Positions 43,713 through 52,473 of a stretch of 64,000 nucleotides of DNA are shown piece by piece. The first letter of the stretch is position 1. Each line of letters begins with the position of its first letter. The translations under genes and the position numbers were made by a program. This DNA is from JADLGH01 sp964586675 (GTDB lineage: Bacteria; Desulfobacterota_D; UBA1144; Nemesobacterales; UBA2774): NCBI GenBank assembly GCA_964586675.1, contig CAZPHQ010000011.1, forward strand, positions 22,001-86,000, given 5' to 3'. The notes beneath the pieces are model-generated. The model was not told where the DNA came from. It worked only from the letters and a program-made list of their open reading frames with translations, and did no database searches.

Positions 43713-44480
43713 ATGATGAGCAGAACAATTAACCTGATGATGGCGGTCCTGATTGCAGCAGTGGTGGCATACCAGCCGTTTTCCGTTTTTGCGCAGAGCT
43801 CCGTGGATGCCCAGGTTTCTCTTGGCACCATGAAGGTATCGGGCGAGATCAAGGTCATTCTCGTAGACGGAAGCGAAATCAGCCTGAAAGACGAAAGCTA
43901 CCCTATATATCCGGATATGATCATAGATACCCTCGACGACGGCGAAGCTACGCTCATAGTCAATGGCGGCAAGTATGTCATCGAGCCCAATTCCGTATTC
44001 AAGGTACAGTCCATAGGCAACGGTTTCACAGGTCTTTTGCTGACTCCGGGCGACGAGGGCGAGGTCTGCTACTGCTTTAATCCCAAGGGCGGATATCTCG
44101 TAGACACGCCTGATGCAGATACCATGCCCGAAAGCGAAAGCGCGCTTGAAGCCGGAACCCCGCAATACATCGACGGCAGGACGAACTACAGGGAAAACAC
44201 CGCGTCCGCTATACAGTTCGACGGTCATTCCGTATTCAAGACGAAGATCAACGAAACGACCATGGAGCCGGGAGACGCGCTATCTTATCCTCCGTCCGAC
44301 AAGGACCCGCAGAATGCATTTGACGAAAAATCCGGATGCTGCAAAGCCCCCGTTGCGCCGTTCATAATACCGGCTTCGGTAGGCGCTGCGGCGGTAACTG
44401 GTGCGGCCATTTGCGGGGCGGCCTGCGGAGGTAACGACAACGACTCGAACGCAAGCAACGTCCTCAGGTCGAACAAGTAA
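43713..44480 (+). CDS. Secreted FecR-like protein heading the polysaccharide locus
   Basis: A 255-aa exported protein with a signal peptide (1-27, VFA cut). Residues about 40-100 (GEIKVILVDGSEISL...YPDMIIDTLDDGEATLIVNGG...IEPNSVFKV) fit a FecR-type beta-sandwich. The middle is acidic. The C-terminus has cysteine pairs (EVCYCF, GCCK), then a Gly/Ala-rich hydrophobic stretch (about 214-240, IPASVGAAAVTGAAICGAACGG) and a hydrophilic GGNDNDSNAS tail. No sigma-factor gene is adjacent, so a classical FecI-FecR role is unlikely. It may be an envelope accessory of the exopolysaccharide. Strong AAGGAGGG ribosome-binding site. Confidence 0.75.
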   Translation: MMSRTINLMMAVLIAAVVAYQPFSVFAQSSVDAQVSLGTMKVSGEIKVILVDGSEISLKDESYPIYPDMIIDTLDDGEATLIVNGGKYVIEPNSVFKVQSIGNGFTGLLLTPGDEGEVCYCFNPKGGYLVDTPDADTMPESESALEAGTPQYIDGRTNYRENTASAIQFDGHSVFKTKINETTMEPGDALSYPPSDKDPQNAFDEKSGCCKAPVAPFIIPASVGAAAVTGAAICGAACGGNDNDSNASNVLRSNK

Positions 44481-44481
44481 G

Positions 44482-44568
44482 AATTGTCAATATAAACTGA
44501 CAATTTCATACTTGCTCTGCTGATTGGAACAGCAATTATACAAGTCGGGAATAAGGGGTGTATAATTG
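44482..44568. promoter_or_regulatory. Two inverted repeats and -10 box upstream of the Wza-like gene
   Basis: AATTGTCA-N8-TGACAATT (44482-44505) starts 2 nt after the preceding stop and could act as a weak terminator or operator. CAATTATAC (44533-44541) and GTATAATTG (44560-44568) form a perfect 9-bp inverted repeat with an 18-nt spacer; its right arm contains a TATAAT -10 box (44561-44566) that could drive the gene at 44593. Confidence 0.5.
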
Positions 44569-44592
44569 TTATTCAAAGAAGGATGCGCTTGC

Positions 44593-45585
44593 ATGTTTAA
44601 GAAAATAAGCCTTATATCAGCAGTAGTTTTCTCCCTTGCGTTGGTGTACGCCTGCGGCGGCGGATCTTCCTCCAGCGGGAGCTACACGATACCGCAGGCC
44701 ACGAGGGAAGTTAACAAAGAAAACCAGGAGCTCAACCGGAAGCTCATACAGGAAACCTTCTCCGCCACTTCTTCCGTCGATTACAGAATAGGCCCCGGCG
44801 ACCTCCTGGCGATACAGGTGCTCGAAGCCCCGGACCTCAACACCGAAGCGAGGGTGAACAGCCAGAATTCCATCACCTTCCCGCTCATCGGCAAAGTAGA
44901 CGTCGCCGGATACACCCCGCAGGAGGCGGAGAGCAGGATAGCCGAAATGCTGTCCGAAAATTACATGCACAACCCGCACGTAATCGTTTCAGTCAAGGAA
45001 TACAAGAGCCAGCGCGTGGCAGTAATAGGAAGCGTAAAAAATCCGGGGACTTACGAGCTCCTCGGCAAGGGTACGCTGCTCGACGCCCTGGCGCTTGCCG
45101 GCGGCCTCGACGTCAACGCGAGCGATATAGTATACGTTACGAGGAAAACGAGCGACGGCGGGGAAAAATCCGTACAGGTTGACCTCGACGACCTTCTCGA
45201 CAAGGGTGACGCCACACTTAACGTCCCGATAAACATGGGCGACGTCGTGTACGTGCCCGAAGCCGGCGTAGTCTACGTCGACGGCGCCGTCGTAAAGCCG
45301 GGCACCTACCCGATAACGGACGACATGACAGTAAGCCAGGCGGTAACAGTTGCGGGCGGCCTGGACAAAACCGCAAAGGCGTCCGACGTCAGGCTTTTAA
45401 GGAACAGGGGCGGGCAGGTCGAAGTGCTTCCAGTTAATCTCGAAGCGATTAAGGACGGGGAAATACCCGACATGATACTTCAGGACCAGGATGTTGTGGT
45501 TGTGGGCAAGAGTGCGTTCAAGAGCTTCTTCGACGCTGTAAGGTTCGGTCTGTTCTTCCCGCCGTTCAGCATGGGGGTTCAGTAA
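44593..45585 (+). CDS. Polysaccharide export outer-membrane lipoprotein (Wza-like, SLBB)
   Basis: A 330-aa export protein. A lipoprotein signal ends in VYAC (Cys21). It has a Poly_export domain (YRIGPGDLLAIQVLEAPDLNTEARV...) and two SLBB domains (VAVIGSVKNPGTYEL and VYVDGAVVKPGTYPI). Wza forms the outer-membrane channel for capsule or exopolysaccharide. The ATG at 44593 is preferred because AAGGA precedes it; the nine-residue longer form is less likely. It is followed by the Wzc-like kinase after 24 nt, its expected partner. Confidence 0.92.
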   Translation: MFKKISLISAVVFSLALVYACGGGSSSSGSYTIPQATREVNKENQELNRKLIQETFSATSSVDYRIGPGDLLAIQVLEAPDLNTEARVNSQNSITFPLIGKVDVAGYTPQEAESRIAEMLSENYMHNPHVIVSVKEYKSQRVAVIGSVKNPGTYELLGKGTLLDALALAGGLDVNASDIVYVTRKTSDGGEKSVQVDLDDLLDKGDATLNVPINMGDVVYVPEAGVVYVDGAVVKPGTYPITDDMTVSQAVTVAGGLDKTAKASDVRLLRNRGGQVEVLPVNLEAIKDGEIPDMILQDQDVVVVGKSAFKSFFDAVRFGLFFPPFSMGVQ

Positions 45586-45609
45586 CCAGGGGGACATTTA
45601 AACAAGCAT

Positions 45610-47982
45610 ATGGAATACAACGGCAACGACAGAAAAGGGGACGAGAACACCGGGAACAGTCTCGTACCGAGCAGCGAGGAAAGGTCCTTAAAGACTTATT
45701 CCCCGACCCCGGACATCATAAGGGCCTATCCGTCAGACGAAGAGAACCCGATCCACAGATATATAGACGTGGTTCTCCGGAGAAAGAAGGTTATAATCGC
45801 TTTCTTCGGCATCGTCCTGGTAACGACCCTCATAGGCACGGTAACGACGGAGCCCGTCTACAGGGCTACCGCCAAGGTCGAGATATCGCTCGAAAATCCT
45901 AAAGTCGTGAACTTTGACCAGGTCGTCGAAGTCGAAACCCAGTCGGCCGAATTCTACGAAACGCAGTATCTCCTCCTCAAGAGCAAGGCTCTCGCGAAAC
46001 AGGTAGTGGATAAGCTTAACCTCGGCCAGCACCCGGAATACAACCCCGAAGAACAGACCCCCGGCATTGTCGACCGCATTAAGGGCGCCATATTCGGCAC
46101 CATTAGCAGCGCCGTAAGCGGGGTAAAGAACCTCTTCATCAGGCCCGCGGCCGAATCCGAGCCCGGTCCGGAGGACCAATACATAGGCGAGATGACCAAG
46201 CAGGACAATCTCGTAAACACCTTCGTCGGAGGGCTCACAATATCCCCCGTCGGCAACTCCCGTCTCGTTGATATAAGCTTCGAATCGCACGACAGGAAGC
46301 TCGCCGCCGACGCCGTCAACACCCTCGCCGACACCTTCATCGAGTGGCTCATGAACAGAAAGCTCGACGCCACGAAGCAGGGAAGGGATTTTCTAAAGAA
46401 ACAGATAGAGCAGGCCCAGTCGAACCTCGAGCAGTCCGAGGCCAGGCTGAACGAATTCGCGAAAAGTAACGACATCGTTTCGCTCGACCAGAAGATGAAC
46501 ATCACTTACCACACCTTCGCCGAGCTCAACGACGCGCTCGCCAAGGCTGAAACGGAGAGGATCGAAAAAGAATCCCTCTACAAGCACGTAATGGCCGGCA
46601 ACGTGAGCTCGCTCCCGCTCGTAGTGAACGACCCCTACATACAGAACCTGAAGGCCTCGCATGCCCTGGCCAAGTCCGAATACAGCCAGATGAGCGCAAC
46701 ATTCAAATCCGGATATCCGAAGTTAAAAGAGGTCGGGGCCAAGGTGACAGAGCTTCAGAGGAAGATAGACGAGGCCGAGGGCAGCATCGCGAACTCCGTA
46801 AAATCGGACTACGAAGCCTCGCTCAAGAAGGAAGAGACGCTCCGCGAGAGCTACGAGAAGCAAAAAGTCCTGGCGTCGGCCCTCAACGATAAGTCCATCG
46901 AATACAACATCCTCCAGAGGGAAATCGAATCTAACGAAACGATTTACAACACTCTTCTCCAGCGGCTAAAAGAAACGGAGGTTTCATCCGCCATTAAGGC
47001 CAGCAACATACAGGTCGTCGACTATGCCCAGATACCCCTCTTCCCCTTTAAGCCCAACGTAACACTCAACCTCCTCTTCGCCTGTATCATCGGCCTCGGA
47101 GGCGGGGTGCTCATAGCATTCATAATCGAATACTTCGACAACACGATAAAATCGCCGGAAGAGATAAGGGACAAGATGAAGTTCCCGGTACTCGGCGGGG
47201 TCTTCGAAGCCAGGCAGGCCGACAGCCTTGCGGCCCCGGTCGAAAAGACCTTCCTCATGGACCCGCGTTCCCACATCGCCGAGGCTTTCAGAACCATAAG
47301 AACCTCGCTGCTTCTTTCGACGCCCGGAAAGCCCCCGAGGTCTATACTCATAACGAGCTGCTTCCCGGCCGAGGGTAAAACCACGGTTTCCATAAACCTG
47401 GCTTCTTCGTTCGCGCAGGCGGGGAGCAAGGTGCTCCTCCTCGAGGCCGACCTCAGAAGGCCGAGGATTGGAAACGTGCTCGGGAACAACGGGTACGGCC
47501 TCAGCAGCTATCTCACGGGCAACGCCAGCCTCGAAGACGTCGTCACCCACGGCGAGATACCCAACATGTACGTCCTTCCCGTGGGCCCGATACCGATCAA
47601 CCCCGCGGAGCTCCTCGGCTCGACCCAGATGAAAGAGCTGATCGACATCCTCGTTAAGGAATACGACTATATAATTGTCGACGGTCCGCCCGCGCTCGGC
47701 TTCGTCGATTCTCATATACTGTCGAGCCTCGTCGACGGAGTTGCAGTCGTCGTAAGGGCGGGGAAAACGCCGAGAACATCTATCAGGGATCTTATAGAGA
47801 AGCTCTGGAACCTGAGGGCGAATTTCCTCGGGGTTATAGTGAACGGCATCGAGCTCAATCAGAACAGCTATTACTATAAGTCTTACAACTACTACTACGG
47901 CGAGAGCGAAGAAAAGAAGAAGATTGCCCCTGTCAAAGCCAAGGTAAAGAACGCTCAGGACGACATAGGCAAAACAATTTAA
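45610..47982 (+). CDS. Wzc-like tyrosine autokinase (polysaccharide co-polymerase)
   Basis: A 790-aa inner-membrane protein. The Wzz domain begins near residue 45 (first TM about 60-80), with a long periplasmic coiled-coil part (about 250-450) and a second TM near 490. The C-terminal BY-kinase has Walker A PAEGKTT (K590), Walker A' LLLEADLRRPR and Walker B YIIVDGPPAL. The tail carries a tyrosine cluster at 754-763 (YYYKSYNYYY), the autophosphorylation sites. It controls chain length and export with the Wza-like protein just upstream. Confidence 0.93.
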   Translation: MEYNGNDRKGDENTGNSLVPSSEERSLKTYSPTPDIIRAYPSDEENPIHRYIDVVLRRKKVIIAFFGIVLVTTLIGTVTTEPVYRATAKVEISLENPKVVNFDQVVEVETQSAEFYETQYLLLKSKALAKQVVDKLNLGQHPEYNPEEQTPGIVDRIKGAIFGTISSAVSGVKNLFIRPAAESEPGPEDQYIGEMTKQDNLVNTFVGGLTISPVGNSRLVDISFESHDRKLAADAVNTLADTFIEWLMNRKLDATKQGRDFLKKQIEQAQSNLEQSEARLNEFAKSNDIVSLDQKMNITYHTFAELNDALAKAETERIEKESLYKHVMAGNVSSLPLVVNDPYIQNLKASHALAKSEYSQMSATFKSGYPKLKEVGAKVTELQRKIDEAEGSIANSVKSDYEASLKKEETLRESYEKQKVLASALNDKSIEYNILQREIESNETIYNTLLQRLKETEVSSAIKASNIQVVDYAQIPLFPFKPNVTLNLLFACIIGLGGGVLIAFIIEYFDNTIKSPEEIRDKMKFPVLGGVFEARQADSLAAPVEKTFLMDPRSHIAEAFRTIRTSLLLSTPGKPPRSILITSCFPAEGKTTVSINLASSFAQAGSKVLLLEADLRRPRIGNVLGNNGYGLSSYLTGNASLEDVVTHGEIPNMYVLPVGPIPINPAELLGSTQMKELIDILVKEYDYIIVDGPPALGFVDSHILSSLVDGVAVVVRAGKTPRTSIRDLIEKLWNLRANFLGVIVNGIELNQNSYYYKSYNYYYGESEEKKKIAPVKAKVKNAQDDIGKTI

Positions 47983-48069
47983 TCAGCCGGGCATCTGTCG
48001 CTTCCCTTTCCCAGCAGGTATATTGAGAATTATCCCTTTGAGAGCCTGCGGGGTGTTTACGCTCAAGAC

Positions 48070-49299
48070 ATGAATCTTGTAATCCGCTCCAGACTACGCC
48101 AATATGGCCTTCTCGCTCTTTCCGCAATAATAATAATGATTCTCGTAACCAGGGCGGCCAGCAACTGGCTCTCCTATATTTACGCGGGCGATCCTCCTCC
48201 GAGGGGCCTTAAGGATGCCATGGTTCTCGAGCGGAACAACTCCGAATTCTACTTCCTCCTGGCACAGTACTACGACAACTACGACTTCACGGTACCTAGA
48301 ACGGATGTAGCTGACCTTTATAAAAAGGCCCTCGAATTAAATCCCCTCAACTACAACTACTGGTTCTATCTCGCGGAATTCCTCTCGCGGCAGGGCGAAA
48401 GAGATAAGGCCGTTTATGCTCTCAACCAGTCTACCCAGCTCTCCCCCGGCGTCGTTTCGCTTAGGTGGGCGGCGGGCATGCTGGCCTCCAAGCTCGGAGA
48501 CAAAAAAGCCCTCCTCGACAACCTCGTTCCCGTGATGGCCTACGACAGCGATAGAAGACAGAAGGCGTTCATCATTCTATGGCAAACGCTCAGGAAGGGC
48601 GACGATATAAGAAAAGTCGTGCCTCCGCAAGCCGTGCCGGACTACATGAAGTTCCTGATAAAGACCAAAAGAGTGCCTGAAACCTACGAGATATGGTCCG
48701 ACCACAAGGACCTCGTCGATTACAACCTCTACATGCTGATGATGAATTTTCTCATGTACCAGAACAGTATAGACCTCGCCAAAAACGCCTGGACCGAACG
48801 CATGGGAGCATGGGACGGCGTCTGGAACGGGAGATTCGAAAAAACTATAAACAATAACGGTTTCGACTGGACGATAAGCAATCTCGAAGGGATAGAAGTA
48901 ACGACGCCGGAGGACTCCGACCAGAAAGGCAGCTCCCTCAAAATAGAATTCGACGGAAAGGACAATTACGACTTTTATCATTTCAGACAGGTCGTCCCGG
49001 TCGAAGAGAATACGAGCTACAGGCTCTCCTCGGATATTAAAAGCGAAAATCTTACGACGAGAAACGGCATCTTCTGGGAGGTCTACTGCCTTCACAGCGA
49101 CGACCTCTACCAAAGGTCAGAACAGACATACGGCACGACCGACTGGCACAAGGTCGGGCTCGAATTCACGACCCCGCCGGGATGCACATCGGCCGTTCTG
49201 AGGCTAAGAAGGTTCAAGACCGATATCGACGCCCCATTCTCCGGCGCGGTCTGGGTCGACGACGTCGAGCTCGAAAGGACAGGCAGCGGATACAATTGA
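48070..49299 (+). CDS. Membrane-anchored TPR protein with carbohydrate-binding-like C-terminus
   Basis: A 409-aa protein: one N-terminal TM (about 12-32), TPR-like helices at about 55-190 (LYKKALELNPLNYNYWFYLAEFLSRQGERDKAVYALNQSTQLSP) and a C-terminal beta-rich part from about 250 (NGRFEKTINNNGFDWTI...), which resembles CBM4/9-type jelly rolls with a typical GAVWVDDVEL ending. It lies between the Wzc-like gene and the O-antigen ligase-like gene, overlapping the latter by 1 nt (ATGA). It probably acts in the periplasm on the growing polysaccharide. No named family recognised. Confidence 0.75.
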   Translation: MNLVIRSRLRQYGLLALSAIIIMILVTRAASNWLSYIYAGDPPPRGLKDAMVLERNNSEFYFLLAQYYDNYDFTVPRTDVADLYKKALELNPLNYNYWFYLAEFLSRQGERDKAVYALNQSTQLSPGVVSLRWAAGMLASKLGDKKALLDNLVPVMAYDSDRRQKAFIILWQTLRKGDDIRKVVPPQAVPDYMKFLIKTKRVPETYEIWSDHKDLVDYNLYMLMMNFLMYQNSIDLAKNAWTERMGAWDGVWNGRFEKTINNNGFDWTISNLEGIEVTTPEDSDQKGSSLKIEFDGKDNYDFYHFRQVVPVEENTSYRLSSDIKSENLTTRNGIFWEVYCLHSDDLYQRSEQTYGTTDWHKVGLEFTTPPGCTSAVLRLRRFKTDIDAPFSGAVWVDDVELERTGSGYN

Positions 49300-50687
49300 T
49301 GACTTTCATCATCGAAAAAGTGATTCCACTATTTATTAACATGGGGCTGGTGCTGATCTTGCTCTCTCCCCTCCCCTTCGGGAACGTCGAGACCTGGTCG
49401 GTCTCCCTTTTCGAAATCATCTCGTTCCTGACGTTCGGCGTATGGATTACCGGAAAGATTCTCAGGGGCAGAATTCGCGTCCCGAAGTCGCCCCTCTATC
49501 TCCCGATGGGGCTCTTCTTCATATTGATATTCTTGCAGACAGTCGAGCTCCCGGAATTCCTTCTGGGCATACTCTCGCCGCATGGGTCCTCTCTCCTTCA
49601 GGGCAAGGCCGAAGCGCTGAAATTCGTATTCGGCGTAGACGTTAATCTTTCCCATACCATAAGCATCTACCCGTTCGTTACCAACCAGAAGTTCCTCCTC
49701 TACCTCTCCTACGCCGCCTTTTTTATAGTGACGTTCGACTATATACGTGCGAGCAGGCACGTGAGAAGATTCTTCTGGATAATATTCACGGTCTCCCTGA
49801 TCGAATCCCTCATCGGGCTCATGCAGTATATAGCGAGCGGCTCCAAGGCCCCTGCCGCGGGCACGTACGTGAACCCGAACCACTTCGCGGGCCTTCTCGT
49901 CCTCGTTATACCGTTCATCCTCGGCTACTTTCTCTATCTCTATTCGAAGCACGGCGTAGTAATGGGCAGGTGGGGCAACAAGGTAAAGCTTCCCGTGTCG
50001 AGCCACTTCATGATGTTCTTCGCGATGTGCATAATGGCCATAACCCTCATACTCGCCCAGTCGAGGGGAGCTATATTATCCTTCTGCGCGTCGATATTCT
50101 TTTTCTACATGCTGATGTCACGCGACAAGAAAAACAGATCCAACAAATGGCTCATCGGGGGATTCTTCGCGATAATACTCGTGTATTCGTTATGGATAGG
50201 GCTCGACCCGGTTCTCGACAAAATGGCGGAGACGACGAGAGAGCTTCCGAACCGTACCTACATCTGGAAAGACAGCATGAACATGCTTAAGGATTTCCCG
50301 GTCCTGGGCGTCGGGCTCGGCAACTTCAGCCTGGCCTACACTCTCTATAAAGAAAACGCGTACTGGCCCCACGTATACGACCATGCCCACAACGACTACA
50401 TAGAGCTGGCGACGGAAACCGGCATAGTCGGCTTCGCCCTTGTCTTCTGGGCGCTCATAGCCTTTTTCAGAAACTTGTATAGAAACGAAAAGTATTTTTC
50501 CTCGGAGAAAGACCCCTTCTCCTACTACATCACCATAGGGCTCGTGAGCGGAATGTTCGGCATGTTCGTTCATACGATCACGGAATTCACGTTCCAGATT
50601 CCGGCCAACGCCTATTATTTCACATTCATGCTGGCCCTGACAGCGAGCATAGTGAACCGCGTGTCCGAAAGGGAAAGATCAGGCTAG
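49299..50687 (+). CDS. O-antigen ligase/polymerase-family membrane protein (Wzy_C)
   Basis: A 462-aa membrane protein with about eleven hydrophobic segments. The Wzy_C/WaaL region includes QSRGAILSF and, in the large periplasmic loop, GVGLGNFSLAYTLY...HVYDHAHNDYIELATETGIVG, the canonical HAHNDYLE-type motif. Such proteins ligate O-antigen to lipid A core or polymerise repeat units; sequence alone cannot separate these roles. The ATG overlaps the stop of the TPR gene. Convergent with the sugar transferase gene. Confidence 0.9.
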   Translation: MTFIIEKVIPLFINMGLVLILLSPLPFGNVETWSVSLFEIISFLTFGVWITGKILRGRIRVPKSPLYLPMGLFFILIFLQTVELPEFLLGILSPHGSSLLQGKAEALKFVFGVDVNLSHTISIYPFVTNQKFLLYLSYAAFFIVTFDYIRASRHVRRFFWIIFTVSLIESLIGLMQYIASGSKAPAAGTYVNPNHFAGLLVLVIPFILGYFLYLYSKHGVVMGRWGNKVKLPVSSHFMMFFAMCIMAITLILAQSRGAILSFCASIFFFYMLMSRDKKNRSNKWLIGGFFAIILVYSLWIGLDPVLDKMAETTRELPNRTYIWKDSMNMLKDFPVLGVGLGNFSLAYTLYKENAYWPHVYDHAHNDYIELATETGIVGFALVFWALIAFFRNLYRNEKYFSSEKDPFSYYITIGLVSGMFGMFVHTITEFTFQIPANAYYFTFMLALTASIVNRVSERERSG

Positions 50688-50714
50688 CGTTTGGGGTTCG
50701 ACGGTCCGGCCGAT

Positions 50715-51791
50715 TCAGTGACCGTTTCTGGCGACGACCTGCCTGTCGAGGCAGTCCTTTAATGCCTGCTCGGATATATATCCTTTTTCTATAAGTATGC
50801 TGCCCAGTTTCGCGCCGGTATTCTTCTGGTAATCGAGCGCCTCCTCGAGCTGCTCCCTGTTTATGACCTCGGCCGCGAGCATTATGTCTCCCAGGAGGTG
50901 CTCCTTTTTGCCCGGAGCCATCCAGGTCGCCGCGGAATTCACCGACACCTGGAGATTGAGAAAGTCCCTCAGCTTCTGCTCGGTTATATATCCCTTCTCG
51001 ATCAGTATCTCTCCGATCTTGCCGCCCCACTTCTCCTGGTGAGCCAGCGCCTCCCGAAGCTGCGCTTCGGTGATTACTCCCGATTCAAGTATCACCTGCC
51101 CTATCAGCTTGTCGATACGCCTGTCCTTGCTTTCCCACCTGTATGCGACCGTGAACCAGATAGTCGCGAATATGAGCTTCATATCGAGCCAGAAGCTTTC
51201 GTTGTTTATGTAAATCGTGTCGTAGCGGAGCTTGTTCCGGGGATGTGTGTTGTAGTTCCCGTAAACCTGCGCAATGCCCGTCAGCCCGGGCTTCACCCTG
51301 AGCCTGTAGTCGAACCCCGGGATCATCTTCCTGAACTCGGAAACGAGCTCGGGTCTTTCGGCACGGGGGCCGACAAAGCTCATGTCCCCTCTCAGAATAT
51401 TGAAGAGCTGCGGGAGCTCGTCGAGCTTGGTCCTTCTTAAGAAATCCCCGACCTTCGTAATCCTGTGATCCTTCTTATACGCCCATACGGGTCCGGTTTT
51501 CTGCTCGGCGTCCTTTATCATGGAACGGAACTTGTAAATCCTGAACTTCCGCCCGTTCTCCCCTAGTCTCACCTGCGAGAAAATTATGGGGAACCCGTCT
51601 TCTATATATATTACGATTGCGACTATAACGCCTACGGGAAACAGTACGACAAGCCCCAGAAACGAAAAAAGCACGTCGAAGGGTCTTTTCAGAAAAGGCT
51701 CCTTGACAGGGTTCGATGATGGATACTCCACCAAAGAATAATTCCCGCCTACCTTGTTTAGTGTGCCGTTGATGCTCTTGAAAATCTTCAT
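50715..51791 (-). CDS. Bacterial sugar transferase fused to two tandem MshEN-like domains
   Basis: A 358-aa protein. Residues 31-222 are a bacterial sugar transferase (PglC/WcaJ C-terminal type): KRPFDV at 35-40, a membrane segment at 41-64, TKLDELPQ at 121-128 and GLTGIAQVYG at 169-178. It moves a sugar phosphate to undecaprenyl phosphate, the first step of repeat-unit synthesis. Residues 229-281 and 299-351 each contain two 24-residue MshEN-type motifs (xxGxxLxxxGxIxxxQLxxALxxQ) with the exact 5-residue spacer, a fold known to bind c-di-GMP. The Arg of the RLG motif is replaced by Leu or Lys, so binding is uncertain. Confidence 0.88.
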   Translation of the reverse strand: MKIFKSINGTLNKVGGNYSLVEYPSSNPVKEPFLKRPFDVLFSFLGLVVLFPVGVIVAIVIYIEDGFPIIFSQVRLGENGRKFRIYKFRSMIKDAEQKTGPVWAYKKDHRITKVGDFLRRTKLDELPQLFNILRGDMSFVGPRAERPELVSEFRKMIPGFDYRLRVKPGLTGIAQVYGNYNTHPRNKLRYDTIYINNESFWLDMKLIFATIWFTVAYRWESKDRRIDKLIGQVILESGVITEAQLREALAHQEKWGGKIGEILIEKGYITEQKLRDFLNLQVSVNSAATWMAPGKKEHLLGDIMLAAEVINREQLEEALDYQKNTGAKLGSILIEKGYISEQALKDCLDRQVVARNGH

Positions 51792-52473
51792 GCTCTACTC
51801 TCTACTATTAAGAATAAGGAGATTCAGAACGCAGGCAAATCCCTTAACAGGACCTTAGCCAACCGGTCGAGATTTAATATCTGCAATGTCTATGCCACTT
51901 CACATAAACATCTTAACCCCCTGTATATACATAATAATAGTTTATAGCACGCAGATACTTAAACAAGTCTTGTCAATCGGGAGGCTGTCGGCGGGACAAT
52001 TTTTGTTACGCCTGGAGACCGAAGTCTGTTAAGGCAGCTTTACACTCGCGAAAATGGACCCCGAAACGTCAACCCCCGTGAGATTTTGCCCACACTGTCA
52101 AGCCGTGAACGGAGTTTCCAACCCATCCGTCCCCTATAGATATACCTACAGTCTACATTACAATACGCCGAATGTCTCGATTATTCCCCGGGATAGTGAA
52201 ACATCGCGGAAAGGCGCCCGGAACGCCTGAAAACCCGGATTCCTTCCTCCGGCGTGAAAAGAATTCACTTTTTCACGTCTAATTCATTCAAGCCTTGATC
52301 ATCGTCTATTGTAATTTTTAAAGAACCCGCAGGTCCCACCGCTCATAAAAAAACGGAATCGAAATCGATTTTGAAACAAAGCTTTATAATCCACATTTTG
52401 ACATTATACTTGGTGATGTCGAATTCAAAGCTTCCATGGTCAAGGTTTTACCATAGCACCAGACGCACCTCTT
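51792..52473. other. 682-bp divergent non-coding region inside the polysaccharide locus
   Basis: No supported gene. The region is AT-richer than its flanks, and separates the sugar transferase (minus) from the ABC exporter (plus). It contains TATAAT at 52385-52390 and TTGACA at 52398-52403, but not with correct mutual spacing. An inverted repeat lies at 52253-52277. A small RNA or a long leader is possible but not shown. Confidence 0.55.
52253..52277. repeat. CGTGAAAA-N9-TTTTCACG inverted repeat
   Basis: Perfect 8-bp arms with a 9-nt centre (GAATTCACT). No T-tract follows on either strand, so it fits an operator better than a terminator. It lies 196 nt upstream of the ABC permease gene. Confidence 0.5.

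Noticed and set aside
47022..47715. Minus-strand frames inside the Wzc-like gene
   Set aside because: Antisense to the BY-kinase domain with intact Walker motifs; no coding evidence.
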